From positions 27,387 through 91,386 of the IMG/VR virus record IMGVR_UViG_3300024221_000009: a stretch of 64,000 nt of DNA; one strand, 5' to 3'. Positions 42,280-50,193 of this stretch are shown piece by piece. Below the pieces are notes generated by a model that worked only from the letters and a program-made list of their open reading frames with translations, made no database searches and was not told the DNA's origin. Position 1 is the stretch's first letter; the number at the start of each line of letters is the position of its first letter. Source of the DNA: a virus. The position numbers and the translations under genes are program-made.

Positions 42280-42746
42280 TGGCAAACATAGATAACGAAT
42301 GTAAAGACTTAGAAGTAAAAGACTTTTATGATCAGTCAAACACACACTTAGCAGATATCATGGAAAACCAAAAAAAGATGCAAGAGCAGACTTATGGTTT
42401 TAACTTTGATGATATGACAATTAGAGAAATTATGGATTTCTGGCACTGTAATACACATGCAGTTGTTGATGAAATTCACGAAATGACCGATGCTCTTGGT
42501 GGTATTAAAGATGGTTCTGGAAATGCAGTATGGAAATACTGGAAAAAAGACTTTACAAAATACGATACATTAAAGATTTCTGACATGTCTGAAGGAGACA
42601 AAAAAGAATTGTATATGGAATGGGTAGATATTCTACACTTCTTTATTAATTACGCCGCTTCAATCGGGCTAGATGCTAAAACAGCATATAACTATTATTT
42701 CGCAAAAGCAGAAGAAAATGTTAACCGTCAGAAAAATAACTATTAA
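42279..42746 (+). CDS. gp56: dCTP pyrophosphatase, gp56-like
   Basis: At 155 aa it is similar to T4 gp56 (~170 aa) over its C-terminal two thirds. DEIHEMTDALGGIKDGSG matches DETRELYTSLGGMSNG. VWKYWKKDF matches VWKPWKKRY. LYMEWVDILHFFINYAASIG matches FELIDQFHFFMNKFIALG. KAEENVNRQ matches KNAENFARQ. The metal-binding Glu and Asp residues of this all-alpha NTP pyrophosphatase are retained. T4 gp56 hydrolyses dCTP and dUTP so that unmodified cytosine is kept out of phage DNA. It is coupled to the beta-GT upstream and the polymerase downstream, both by one-base overlaps. Confidence 0.85.
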   Translation: MANIDNECKDLEVKDFYDQSNTHLADIMENQKKMQEQTYGFNFDDMTIREIMDFWHCNTHAVVDEIHEMTDALGGIKDGSGNAVWKYWKKDFTKYDTLKISDMSEGDKKELYMEWVDILHFFINYAASIGLDAKTAYNYYFAKAEENVNRQKNNY

Positions 42747-44143
42747 TGATATTAGATATCGAACAAAGAGATAGGGATGTCATTGTTTCCTATTACGATA
42801 CTGAAGGTAAAGTAGCATATAAACAATATCCAATTGCTCAATTCCAGAATTGGTATATATGTGATGAAAAAGAAAAAGGAGTTAGTACTGAATTTAAAAA
42901 CTGGGATGGAAGGCCTGTTAAATTAGGAAACGCTAGACAATTCAATAAATTTTCATTAAATTATTTTATAGACGGATTACCTGAAAAAGATAAAGAAGAA
43001 ATTTTAGCATATAATATGCCTAAAACCTATTTTGTCGATATTGAAACCGAAATTGTAGATGGATTTCCTAAAGCTGAAGAAGCTAAAAGTAGAATTTTAT
43101 CATTCTCAATTATTACACCAGAACGTAAAGCAATTGTATTAGGACTGGAAGATATGGCTCCTGATAAAATTAAAAAGATCAATGATGATACTAATGAGTA
43201 TTTCAAAGACTTTGATCAGGATTGGGAATTTAAGTATCATAAGTTTAATACAGAATATGATATGGTATATACTTTTTTAATGAAGTTTTTACCTAAATTT
43301 CCAATGATGACTGGCTGGAACTTCATAAACTATGACTGGCAATATATCGTAAATAGATGTAAAAGATTACAAATAGATGTTGCTGAGGTAGGTATGACTA
43401 AGAAGGTTGATAGAAACGATTCTAGACCTTTACATATTGGTATTTTAGATTACATGCAGTTATATGATAAATATGATCGTAGTGTGAAAGTAAAAGAATC
43501 TAATGCACTTGATTATGTTTCTGGTCAAGTATTAAACGTAAAGAAGATTAAATACTCAGGCTCATTACAGGATTTATATAGAGATAATTTCGTTAAATAC
43601 ATTTATTATAACGTGGTCGATTCAGTGCTGGTATACTATATTGATCAAAAGTTAAAATCAATGGAAGTTCTTTTAACTCTTGCAAATATAACAAGAATGC
43701 CGCTATATAAAGCAGCTTCTCCAGTGGCAGTCACAGAATCTTTAATGGCAAGAAAGTTAGCAGAACAAGGAATGCGAATAGGAACTGAAAGAAGAGAAGA
43801 TAGTGAAAAGAATTCTCAATACGCCGGAGCATTTGTTAAAGAACCTATTGTTGGATATTATGAAGGTGTAAGTGCATTTGACTTTGCTTCCCTATACCCA
43901 TCTATAATGAGACAATTTAATATTTCGCCAGATGCTTATATAGAGCAGGTATATAAGACTGAGGTTGCGGAAAGACGTAAAGACAAAGACGTTATTGTTT
44001 GTGATAATGGTGTAGTTTATAAAAAAGATGATAGTATTCTTAAAAAGATATTAACAGATTTATATTCTCAGAGGAAACAATATAAAAAAATGTCGTATGA
44101 TTATTTTACTAAGGCTGATCAACTTAAAAAAAGATTAAGATAA
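42746..44143 (+). CDS. gp43A: DNA polymerase, N-terminal half (3'-5' exonuclease and palm motif A)
   Basis: The 465-aa first part of a family B polymerase. Exo I is FVDIETE (Asp98, Glu100), Exo II TGWNFINYDWQYIVNR (~190) and Exo III YYNVVDSVLVYY (~288). Palm motif A DFASLYPSIMRQ lies near 378-390. It ends after SQRKQYKKMSYDYFTKADQ at the start of the fingers, where family B enzymes continue. Motifs B and C are missing here and present in the gene at 48623. Together the two halves cover a whole gp43-like enzyme of 865 aa (T4: 898). They presumably associate to form the active polymerase. Confidence 0.9.
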   Translation: MILDIEQRDRDVIVSYYDTEGKVAYKQYPIAQFQNWYICDEKEKGVSTEFKNWDGRPVKLGNARQFNKFSLNYFIDGLPEKDKEEILAYNMPKTYFVDIETEIVDGFPKAEEAKSRILSFSIITPERKAIVLGLEDMAPDKIKKINDDTNEYFKDFDQDWEFKYHKFNTEYDMVYTFLMKFLPKFPMMTGWNFINYDWQYIVNRCKRLQIDVAEVGMTKKVDRNDSRPLHIGILDYMQLYDKYDRSVKVKESNALDYVSGQVLNVKKIKYSGSLQDLYRDNFVKYIYYNVVDSVLVYYIDQKLKSMEVLLTLANITRMPLYKAASPVAVTESLMARKLAEQGMRIGTERREDSEKNSQYAGAFVKEPIVGYYEGVSAFDFASLYPSIMRQFNISPDAYIEQVYKTEVAERRKDKDVIVCDNGVVYKKDDSILKKILTDLYSQRKQYKKMSYDYFTKADQLKKRLR

Positions 44144-44210
44144 TATAATTATCAACAAGCCCTGCAGACTCTATGTAAATAGATATATAAAATCTATTAT
44201 CATAGATATG

Positions 44211-44228
44211 AAGGCCTAACAAGGCCTT
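44211..44228 (+). terminator. Hairpin, possible weak terminator
   Basis: AAGGCCT (44211-44217) and AGGCCTT (44222-44228) form a 7-bp stem with an AACA loop in the 122-bp gap between the polymerase N-half and nrdB. The tail is TATTAGT, so termination would be weak. A GATATATAAA box lies just upstream at 44182. Confidence 0.5.
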
Positions 44229-44265
44229 TATTAGTCTAAATCAGTAAGCAAAAAAAAATAAAAAA

Positions 44266-45279
44266 ATGGAAAATTCAAATTTATTTATAGAGAGAGTAGA
44301 GTTCAAACCGTTTGAATATCCTGAATATTATACGGAAGGTTGGTTAAAACAAGCGCAAGCTTTTTGGCTACACACTGAAATATCAATGCAAGGAGATGTT
44401 AAAGATTGGAACGAAAAGTTAACAAAAGGAGAAAAGAATTTAGTTGGGAATATTCTTTTAGGCTTTGCTCAAACAGAATGTGCAGTGAGCGATTATTGGA
44501 CAACAATGGTAACCAAATGGTTTCCTAAACATGAAATTAAACAAATGGCAATGATGTTTGGTTCTCAAGAAACTATTCACGCAACAGCATACTCTTATTT
44601 AAATGAAACATTAGGTTTAGAAGATTTTGCTGCGTTTTTACACGAACCTGCTATTTCAGAAAAATTTGAATTATTAACTTCTACATCAGCCGATTATACA
44701 CACACTAACTTAGCAGAAGATGATAAAGCACGTAAAGAAGTTGCTAGATCACTTGCTATTTTTTCAGCTTTCGCTGAAGGAGTTTCACTATACAGTTCTT
44801 TCGCTGTTTTATATAGTTTTCAAATGAGAAACTTATTAAAAGGTATTGGACAACAAATGAAATGGTCTGTAAGAGATGAATCTCTACATTCTAAAATGGG
44901 ATGTCAATTATTTAAACAAATGGCAACTGAATATCCTGAGTTACAGGAGGATGTAAAAGAAGATGTTCTTAAAGCAGCTAAATTAATGGTTGAAATGGAA
45001 CACAAATTCATAGACATGATATTTGAACAAGGAGATCTTGAGAATCTTAAAGCAAATGATCTAAAGCAATTTATTATAAAAAGAGCTAATGAAAAGATTG
45101 CAGAATTAGGATATACAAAAGGTCCTTTTATGGAATATGATGAAGATGCTGCAGCAGAATTAGATTGGTTCTATCACTTAACAGGTGGAACAACACATAC
45201 TGATTTCTTTGCAACAAGATCTACAGATTATTCTAAAGCAGGTGAAGATGAAAACTGGGACGAAGACGAATTATTTTAA
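44266..45279 (+). CDS. nrdB: Ribonucleotide reductase class Ia, beta subunit
   Basis: A 337-aa protein with the full diiron-tyrosyl set: LHTEI (Glu38), QTECAV (Glu71), QETIHATAY (Glu102, His105 and radical Tyr109), FAEGVSLYSSF, and VRDESLHSKMG supplying the last Glu and His. The acidic C-terminus DENWDEDELF fits the tail that docks on the alpha subunit. It makes the radical used to reduce ribonucleotides to deoxyribonucleotides. The gene precedes nrdA by 21 bp, and the pair is inserted between the two polymerase halves. Confidence 0.93.
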   Translation: MENSNLFIERVEFKPFEYPEYYTEGWLKQAQAFWLHTEISMQGDVKDWNEKLTKGEKNLVGNILLGFAQTECAVSDYWTTMVTKWFPKHEIKQMAMMFGSQETIHATAYSYLNETLGLEDFAAFLHEPAISEKFELLTSTSADYTHTNLAEDDKARKEVARSLAIFSAFAEGVSLYSSFAVLYSFQMRNLLKGIGQQMKWSVRDESLHSKMGCQLFKQMATEYPELQEDVKEDVLKAAKLMVEMEHKFIDMIFEQGDLENLKANDLKQFIIKRANEKIAELGYTKGPFMEYDEDAAAELDWFYHLTGGTTHTDFFATRSTDYSKAGEDENWDEDELF

Positions 45280-45300
45280 AAAGACTAAAACAATATAAAA

Positions 45301-47130
45301 ATGAGTAGCGAAAAAACAAATTATGGAGAATCACAAGGTTGGGAACTTGGTGTTGATTTTCCAACATGGGCAAACACAGAAATTTACGTAAAAACAATAA
45401 GCAACGGATATTTATTAGAAGGAGAAACGCCTAAAGACGCATATTGGAGAGTTGCAACAACAGTTGCTAAAAGGTTACAAAAACCTGAAATGGCTTCTAA
45501 ATTTTATGATTATATTTGGAGAGGTTGGTTAAATTTAGCTAGCCCAGTATTATCAAATACTGGAACTGAAAGAGGATTACCAATATCTTGTTTTGGTATC
45601 GATGTTGCCGATTCAATTCATGACATTGGTGCAAAGAATCTAGAGATGATGTTGTTAGCAAAACACGGAGGTGGAGTTGGTATTGGTATAAATCAAATTA
45701 GACCAGCAGGTGCAACTATACGAGGAAATGGAACATCAGACGGTGTAGTTCCTTTTTGTAAAGTATATGACTCAACTATTCTCGCAACTAACCAAGGTTC
45801 AGTTAGAAGAGGAGCTGCATCAGTTAATATAGATATTGAACATAAAGATTTTTGGGAATGGTTAGAAATTAGAGAACCTAAGGGAGATGTTAATAGACAA
45901 TCTTTAAATCTTCATCAATGCGTTGTTGTTTCTGATGGTTTCATGCAAAAAGTAAAAGAAGGAGATAAAGAAGCAAGAAAAAGATGGACGGCAGTTATTA
46001 GAAAAAGAAGAGCAACTGGAGAACCATATATAATGTTTAAAGGAAATATTAACAGAATGAATCCAGACGCATATAAGCAAAATGGATTAAAAGTTTACAT
46101 GACTAATATTTGTTCTGAAATTACACTACACACGGACGAAAACCATTCTTTTGTATGTTGCCTTTCATCTGTTAATTTATCAAGATATGATGAATGGAAA
46201 GATACTGATTTAATATACACTGCAACTTGGTTTTTAGATGGAGTATTAGAAGAATTTATTCAAAAAGCAAAATATATGCGTGGATTTGAAAACTCAATTC
46301 GTTCCGCTGAAAAAGGTAGAGCATTAGGATTAGGAGTTCTTGGATGGCATACATATTTACAAGATAGAAATATTCCATTTGAAGGTTTAACTGCACAATT
46401 TGAAACTCGTAAGATTTTTTCACAAATCAAGATTGAATCTGAAAGAGCATCAAGAGATATGGCAACTGAAATGGGAGAACCTCTATGGTGTGTTGGGACT
46501 GGAATGAGAAACACACACTTAAGGGCTATTGCACCTACAGTTTCTAATTCTAAATTAGCTGGAAACGTTTCCCCAGGTATTGAACCTTGGGCAGCAAATG
46601 TATTCACAGAACAAACTGCTAAAGGAACTTTTATTAGAAAGAATCAAACTTTAGAAAAATGCCTTGATAGTATTGGTAAAAATACAAAAAAGACATGGGA
46701 TCAAATTTTAAAAGATGGAGGATCAGTTCAAGGACTTGATTGGATAGATAATTACTCAGTACATATTGGTTCAAAAATAAATTTAGAATCAGGTTTAGGA
46801 AAACCTTTAACTAAAAAAGAAATTGAAAAAGAACCTCTTGAAAAACAAGGAGATTATATCCCTATGAAAGATGTTTTTAAAACATTTAAAGAAATTAATC
46901 AATTAGAGCTTGTAAGACAAGGTGGAATAAGACAACAATATGTCGATCAGGCTGTTTCATTAAATTTAGCATTTCCTACGGAAGCAGAACCTAAGTTTAT
47001 TAATCAAGTTCATTTAGAAGCATACGAACAGGGTATTAAAACTTTGTATTATATGAGAACTGAATCAGTATTAAGAGGAGATATTGCGCAATCAGCAATA
47101 GACCCAGATTGTTTAAGCTGTGACGGATAA
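45301..47130 (+). CDS. nrdA: Ribonucleotide reductase class Ia, alpha subunit
   Basis: A 609-aa protein, shorter than E. coli NrdA (761 aa). It begins near the barrel and lacks the N-terminal ATP-cone, so dATP inhibition through that domain is not expected. Catalytic residues are present: Cys97 in PISCFG, TNICSEI near 270 (Asn, thiyl Cys, Glu), CCLSSVNL for the second redox Cys, and TLYYMRTES for the Tyr pair of the radical path. The C-terminus DCLSCDG carries the swinging thiol pair. It reduces NDPs together with NrdB. The 143-bp gap that follows contains several hairpins. Confidence 0.93.
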   Translation: MSSEKTNYGESQGWELGVDFPTWANTEIYVKTISNGYLLEGETPKDAYWRVATTVAKRLQKPEMASKFYDYIWRGWLNLASPVLSNTGTERGLPISCFGIDVADSIHDIGAKNLEMMLLAKHGGGVGIGINQIRPAGATIRGNGTSDGVVPFCKVYDSTILATNQGSVRRGAASVNIDIEHKDFWEWLEIREPKGDVNRQSLNLHQCVVVSDGFMQKVKEGDKEARKRWTAVIRKRRATGEPYIMFKGNINRMNPDAYKQNGLKVYMTNICSEITLHTDENHSFVCCLSSVNLSRYDEWKDTDLIYTATWFLDGVLEEFIQKAKYMRGFENSIRSAEKGRALGLGVLGWHTYLQDRNIPFEGLTAQFETRKIFSQIKIESERASRDMATEMGEPLWCVGTGMRNTHLRAIAPTVSNSKLAGNVSPGIEPWAANVFTEQTAKGTFIRKNQTLEKCLDSIGKNTKKTWDQILKDGGSVQGLDWIDNYSVHIGSKINLESGLGKPLTKKEIEKEPLEKQGDYIPMKDVFKTFKEINQLELVRQGGIRQQYVDQAVSLNLAFPTEAEPKFINQVHLEAYEQGIKTLYYMRTESVLRGDIAQSAIDPDCLSCDG

Positions 47131-47143
47131 AAAACTGAAATAG

Positions 47144-47163
47144 CCAACCTGAAATATGGTTGG
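47144..47163 (+). other. Stem-loop downstream of nrdA
   Basis: CCAACC (47144-47149) pairs with GGTTGG (47158-47163) around an 8-nt loop and is followed by ATTTTAGG. A second short stem, CCGTT/AACGG, follows, and then the terminator at 47192. Either a bipartite terminator or a small structured RNA. Confidence 0.45.
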
Positions 47164-47191
47164 ATTTTAGGACCGTTTTAGTTAACGGCAC

Positions 47192-47229
47192 GGGGTAAGA
47201 AAAAGTTCGCTACTATTCTTACCCCATTT
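47192..47229 (+). terminator. Rho-independent terminator after nrdA
   Basis: GGGGTAAGAA (47192-47201) and TTCTTACCCC (47216-47225) form a 10-bp stem with a 14-nt loop, followed by ATTTTTATT. Confidence 0.75.
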
Positions 47230-47273
47230 TTATTAGATATATAGATTAACAAATTAATAAAAACAATTTAAAA

Positions 47274-47726
47274 ATGGCAAAAGTATTTTACGTGATTAAT
47301 CACAACGAAGGCGAAGGAGGAGTAGATTTCTTCAAAACAGAAAAAGAAGCATTAGCTTATGGAAAAGAACAATTCGAACAATTCGAAATGGGTAAAGAAG
47401 TAGAAGATGAAGATGGATGGGTATACATTGGAGACGCATTAACATTTAAAAAAGGAATCTTATTTTCATATGAAGAAGACGGTACTAAGTTACAAGCAAT
47501 TGAAGATGCTGATGCAAGACAATATGCTGAAGATCTAGAAGAAATGGGTTCTGCTGTATTCTTTGAAGGTTTTGTAAAAGGAATGTATTGTTTATTAGGT
47601 TACGATGTTAAAGGTAAAGGTATAAAATGGAGTTATACAGGTGATGGTATTAATGAAAATGAAGTTAAGAGTTCATTCAAATACGTGCACACCTTTGAAT
47701 CATTTACTAACACCTATAAAAAATAA
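47274..47726 (+). CDS. Hypothetical acidic protein (150 aa)
   Basis: An acidic, aromatic protein starting AKVFYVINHNEGEGG and containing FFKTEKEALAYGKEQFEQF, EDEDGWVYIGDALTF and a conserved-looking GYDVKGKGIKWSYTGDG. No family recognised. It has its own terminators on both sides and an AGATATATAG element upstream at about 47235, so it is a single-gene unit between RNR and the clamp. Confidence 0.5.
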   Translation: MAKVFYVINHNEGEGGVDFFKTEKEALAYGKEQFEQFEMGKEVEDEDGWVYIGDALTFKKGILFSYEEDGTKLQAIEDADARQYAEDLEEMGSAVFFEGFVKGMYCLLGYDVKGKGIKWSYTGDGINENEVKSSFKYVHTFESFTNTYKK

Positions 47727-47770
47727 ATAAAATTATTAAATTTTAATATTTTACCGCCAAACTACACTAA

Positions 47771-47797
47771 ACCAGGACTTCAATCCTGGTTTTTTTA
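47771..47797 (+). terminator. Rho-independent terminator
   Basis: ACCAGGA (47771-47777) and TCCTGGT (47784-47790) form a 7-bp stem with a CTTCAA loop, followed by a run of T. It directly precedes the clamp promoter. Confidence 0.8.
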
Positions 47798-47800
47798 TTT

Positions 47801-47830
47801 TTGAAACTTTTTACTTATTTTGCTTATAAT
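47801..47830 (+). promoter_or_regulatory. Promoter ahead of sliding clamp (TTGAAA-18-TATAAT)
   Basis: TTGAAA (47801-47806) and TATAAT (47825-47830) have an 18-bp spacer and lie just after a terminator and ~30 bp before the clamp ATG. It is the same class as at 22935 and 37044. Confidence 0.6.
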
Positions 47831-47860
47831 ACTCAAATAAGTTACTAAAAAATAAATATC

Positions 47861-48616
47861 ATGAAAATTACAATTAACAAAGTTGATCAAACTAATTTTA
47901 TCAACTTCATCAATAGACTTAAAGTTATCGATACTTTCGTTTATTTCAAGATTAAAAATGGTGTAGTTCAGGCTTCGGCTTATTTACCTCAAAGAGATGC
48001 GGTAAAACACCACAGATTACCAATCGGTCAAGTTTTTCAAGTTGAAGAAGATTCAATATCAACAGATAAAGAACTTAAAGTTGCTTTCTTTGATGCTCAA
48101 AAATTAACAGATGCTTTTAAGCAATTTGAGTATGATTCTATTCAAGGTGAATTAGAGTTTATTGAAAATGAAGATGACTTTGTTGCAACTAGCTTTAGAA
48201 TCTATAATGATGAGCTTGAAATTACTTTAGCATGTTCAGAGCCTTCTTTAGGATATAAAGATCTTACAGATGCTCAGATTCAAACTATCTTTAACGTAGA
48301 AGATGCAAATTATAAATTTGACATGGATTACACTACGTTAAATAAAGTAAGATCTCTATTTGGATTAGATAAAGAAGAAACTTTTTCTATTGAAGCGAAT
48401 GGAAAAGGTGTTAAGCTAACTGGAAACACATACAATATGCTAGTGACTCCTGATTATGATGGAGATTCTTCAGGTAAAGTTACATTATTCAAAAAATATT
48501 TAAATCTTTTAGACAAAGAAGATTATACAGCAAACGTATTAGATAATAGAGTTGTTTTAAAATCTAACGATTCTGAAACATTATTAACTATTGCAACATG
48601 TTCAACTGCTGAATAA
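47861..48616 (+). CDS. gp45: DNA polymerase sliding clamp, gp45-like
   Basis: A 251-aa protein (T4 gp45: 228 aa) with two-domain clamp-like alternation of strands and helices: SFRIYNDELEITLACSE in the first half and TFSIEANGKGVKLTGNTYN in the second. Similarity to T4 gp45 is distant and the call leans on length, fold pattern and position next to the polymerase C-half, which begins 6 bp after its stop. It would tether the polymerase to DNA and, as in T4, activate late transcription through gp55 and gp33. It has its own promoter. Confidence 0.65.
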   Translation: MKITINKVDQTNFINFINRLKVIDTFVYFKIKNGVVQASAYLPQRDAVKHHRLPIGQVFQVEEDSISTDKELKVAFFDAQKLTDAFKQFEYDSIQGELEFIENEDDFVATSFRIYNDELEITLACSEPSLGYKDLTDAQIQTIFNVEDANYKFDMDYTTLNKVRSLFGLDKEETFSIEANGKGVKLTGNTYNMLVTPDYDGDSSGKVTLFKKYLNLLDKEDYTANVLDNRVVLKSNDSETLLTIATCSTAE

Positions 48617-48622
48617 TATTAA

Positions 48623-49825
48623 ATGATAGAGATACAGGAACTTATTGATAAACCAGAAAGCGAGCTTAGTGTTCAAGAAACTGAAACATTGATTGATCAT
48701 TATCAAACAATGTCTGCAAAATACACAGCGTACGAACAGGCAGTTAAAGTAACACTAAACTCGATTTATGGTGCCTTTGGTAATAAATGGTTTCACTTTT
48801 TCGATATTGAAATAGCAGAATCAATTACATTACAAGGCCAAAGTGCCATTCTATATTCTGAAAAAATATTAAATAAATATTTTCAAGAATTTTGGCCAAA
48901 AGATACAGTAGTTCATGAACACTTTAATATTAGTATTAAAAATAAATTAGTAAGACCATCCGTAGTTTATATTGACACAGATTCTTGCTATGTTCAGTTT
49001 GAAGAAATGTATGAGTCTATTGAATGGTTAGGAGAATCAAAACCTCCTATTGATAAGTTTATTATGGATTTATATACGTTTAGACTTAGAGATTATATTA
49101 CAAAATGTATGCAAAAATATGCAGATGTTACTAATACAAAAAACTTTTTATTCTTTGAATTAGAATCAATTGCATATTCAGGTATATGGTTAGCAAAAAA
49201 GAAATATTTACAAAATATTGCATGGGAAGATCGATTAGACGTTTCTGATAGATATGATTCTCTTAAAAAAATTAAAACAATTGGTTTTGATACAATCCAA
49301 TCTTCAACACCGGCACTTGCACGTAAACATCTAACTGATGCTTTAAAAATAGTTCTTTCTGAAAAACCAACAGCAGATCTTCTTAAAAAGCTAGTAGATT
49401 ATTTAAAGAAAGGTAAGAAAGAATTTAAATTAGCAGATATAGACCAAATAGCATTTAATAAAAGAACAAATAATATTGAAAAATATATCGTAGATGATAC
49501 TATTGAATTTCAAATAGGTTTAAAGTGTCCACCTAATGTTAAAGCAGCAGGATTTTATAATTTCTTAATGAATCAATCTCCTAAATATAAAAACAAATAT
49601 AAAATGATAGGTAATGGTGAGAAATTAAAGTTATATCACTGTAAGCATTTATCGTGCGATATGTTTGCTTATTTACCAGGAGATCATCCTTATGAAATTG
49701 CGCCTGAGGTTGATTATGAACTACAATTTGAAAAAAGCGTAATAGACCCTTTAAATAGAGTATTGAAGGCAGTAGGTCTTCAGACTTTAAACAGAAATTT
49801 AATTTATTCAACATCATTATTTTAA
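48623..49825 (+). CDS. gp43B: DNA polymerase, C-terminal half (fingers, palm motifs B and C, thumb)
   Basis: A 400-aa protein completing the family B polymerase begun at 42746. Residues 1-35 are a helical start that would continue the fingers. Motif B is KVTLNSIYGAFGN (Lys42 to Asn54). Motif C YIDTDSCYVQF near 116-126 holds the catalytic Asp pair with motif A on the other polypeptide. The KKKYLQNIAW region fits the KxY motif. The C-terminal SLF may be the clamp-binding end. It is separated from the N-half by nrdB, nrdA, an unknown gene and the clamp. No sequence appears lost at the split. Confidence 0.9.
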   Translation: MIEIQELIDKPESELSVQETETLIDHYQTMSAKYTAYEQAVKVTLNSIYGAFGNKWFHFFDIEIAESITLQGQSAILYSEKILNKYFQEFWPKDTVVHEHFNISIKNKLVRPSVVYIDTDSCYVQFEEMYESIEWLGESKPPIDKFIMDLYTFRLRDYITKCMQKYADVTNTKNFLFFELESIAYSGIWLAKKKYLQNIAWEDRLDVSDRYDSLKKIKTIGFDTIQSSTPALARKHLTDALKIVLSEKPTADLLKKLVDYLKKGKKEFKLADIDQIAFNKRTNNIEKYIVDDTIEFQIGLKCPPNVKAAGFYNFLMNQSPKYKNKYKMIGNGEKLKLYHCKHLSCDMFAYLPGDHPYEIAPEVDYELQFEKSVIDPLNRVLKAVGLQTLNRNLIYSTSLF

Positions 49826-49826
49826 T

Positions 49827-50012
49827 ATGAAACATCAAGCAAACTTTTACGAGACTATCGCTAGCATTACGAAAAACACTCCAAACAATATGGAGTTGGG
49901 TACTTCTATAAGATCTTTAATTAATAAAATTGAAGACTCAAAAAAGAAAGAAGCGATTAAAGACCCTAATCAAGTAACAATATTTCAAGATTTAGAAAAT
50001 TATGGATCCTAA
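49827..50012 (+). CDS. Small hypothetical protein (61 aa)
   Basis: It starts 1 bp after the polymerase C-half stop and overlaps the next small gene by 11 bp. It contains NMELGTSIRSLINKIEDSKK. Not recognised; packed in the replication operon between gp43B and uvsX. Confidence 0.45.
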   Translation: MKHQANFYETIASITKNTPNNMELGTSIRSLINKIEDSKKKEAIKDPNQVTIFQDLENYGS

Positions 50013-50193
50013 AAAATTAACAGAAAATTTAACGACAGAACAGTTAAAACAAGTACAAGAGTATCAGAAACTCCACATGAGGCTTAAAATTTTAAAAGCT
50101 CAAATGGCAGAAATTCAAGATGAAACGCATGACTTAATTGAAACTCTTGATAAAATGCGTATAAAAGATAATAAAAATAAAAACAATGGCTAA
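50002..50193 (+). CDS. Small coiled-coil hypothetical protein (63 aa)
   Basis: Almost entirely helical with coiled-coil periodicity (QLKQVQEYQKLHMRLKILKA, then QMAEIQDETHDLIETLDKM). It overlaps its neighbours on both sides, including 8 bp with uvsX. Not recognised. Confidence 0.45.
   Translation: MDPKKLTENLTTEQLKQVQEYQKLHMRLKILKAQMAEIQDETHDLIETLDKMRIKDNKNKNNG

Noticed and set aside
44144-48622. Intron, intein or homing endonuclease responsible for splitting the polymerase
   Set aside because: No GIY-YIG, HNH or LAGLIDADG motif or splice-like structure was seen; the inserted genes are RNR, a hypothetical and the clamp, and each polymerase half has its own start and stop.
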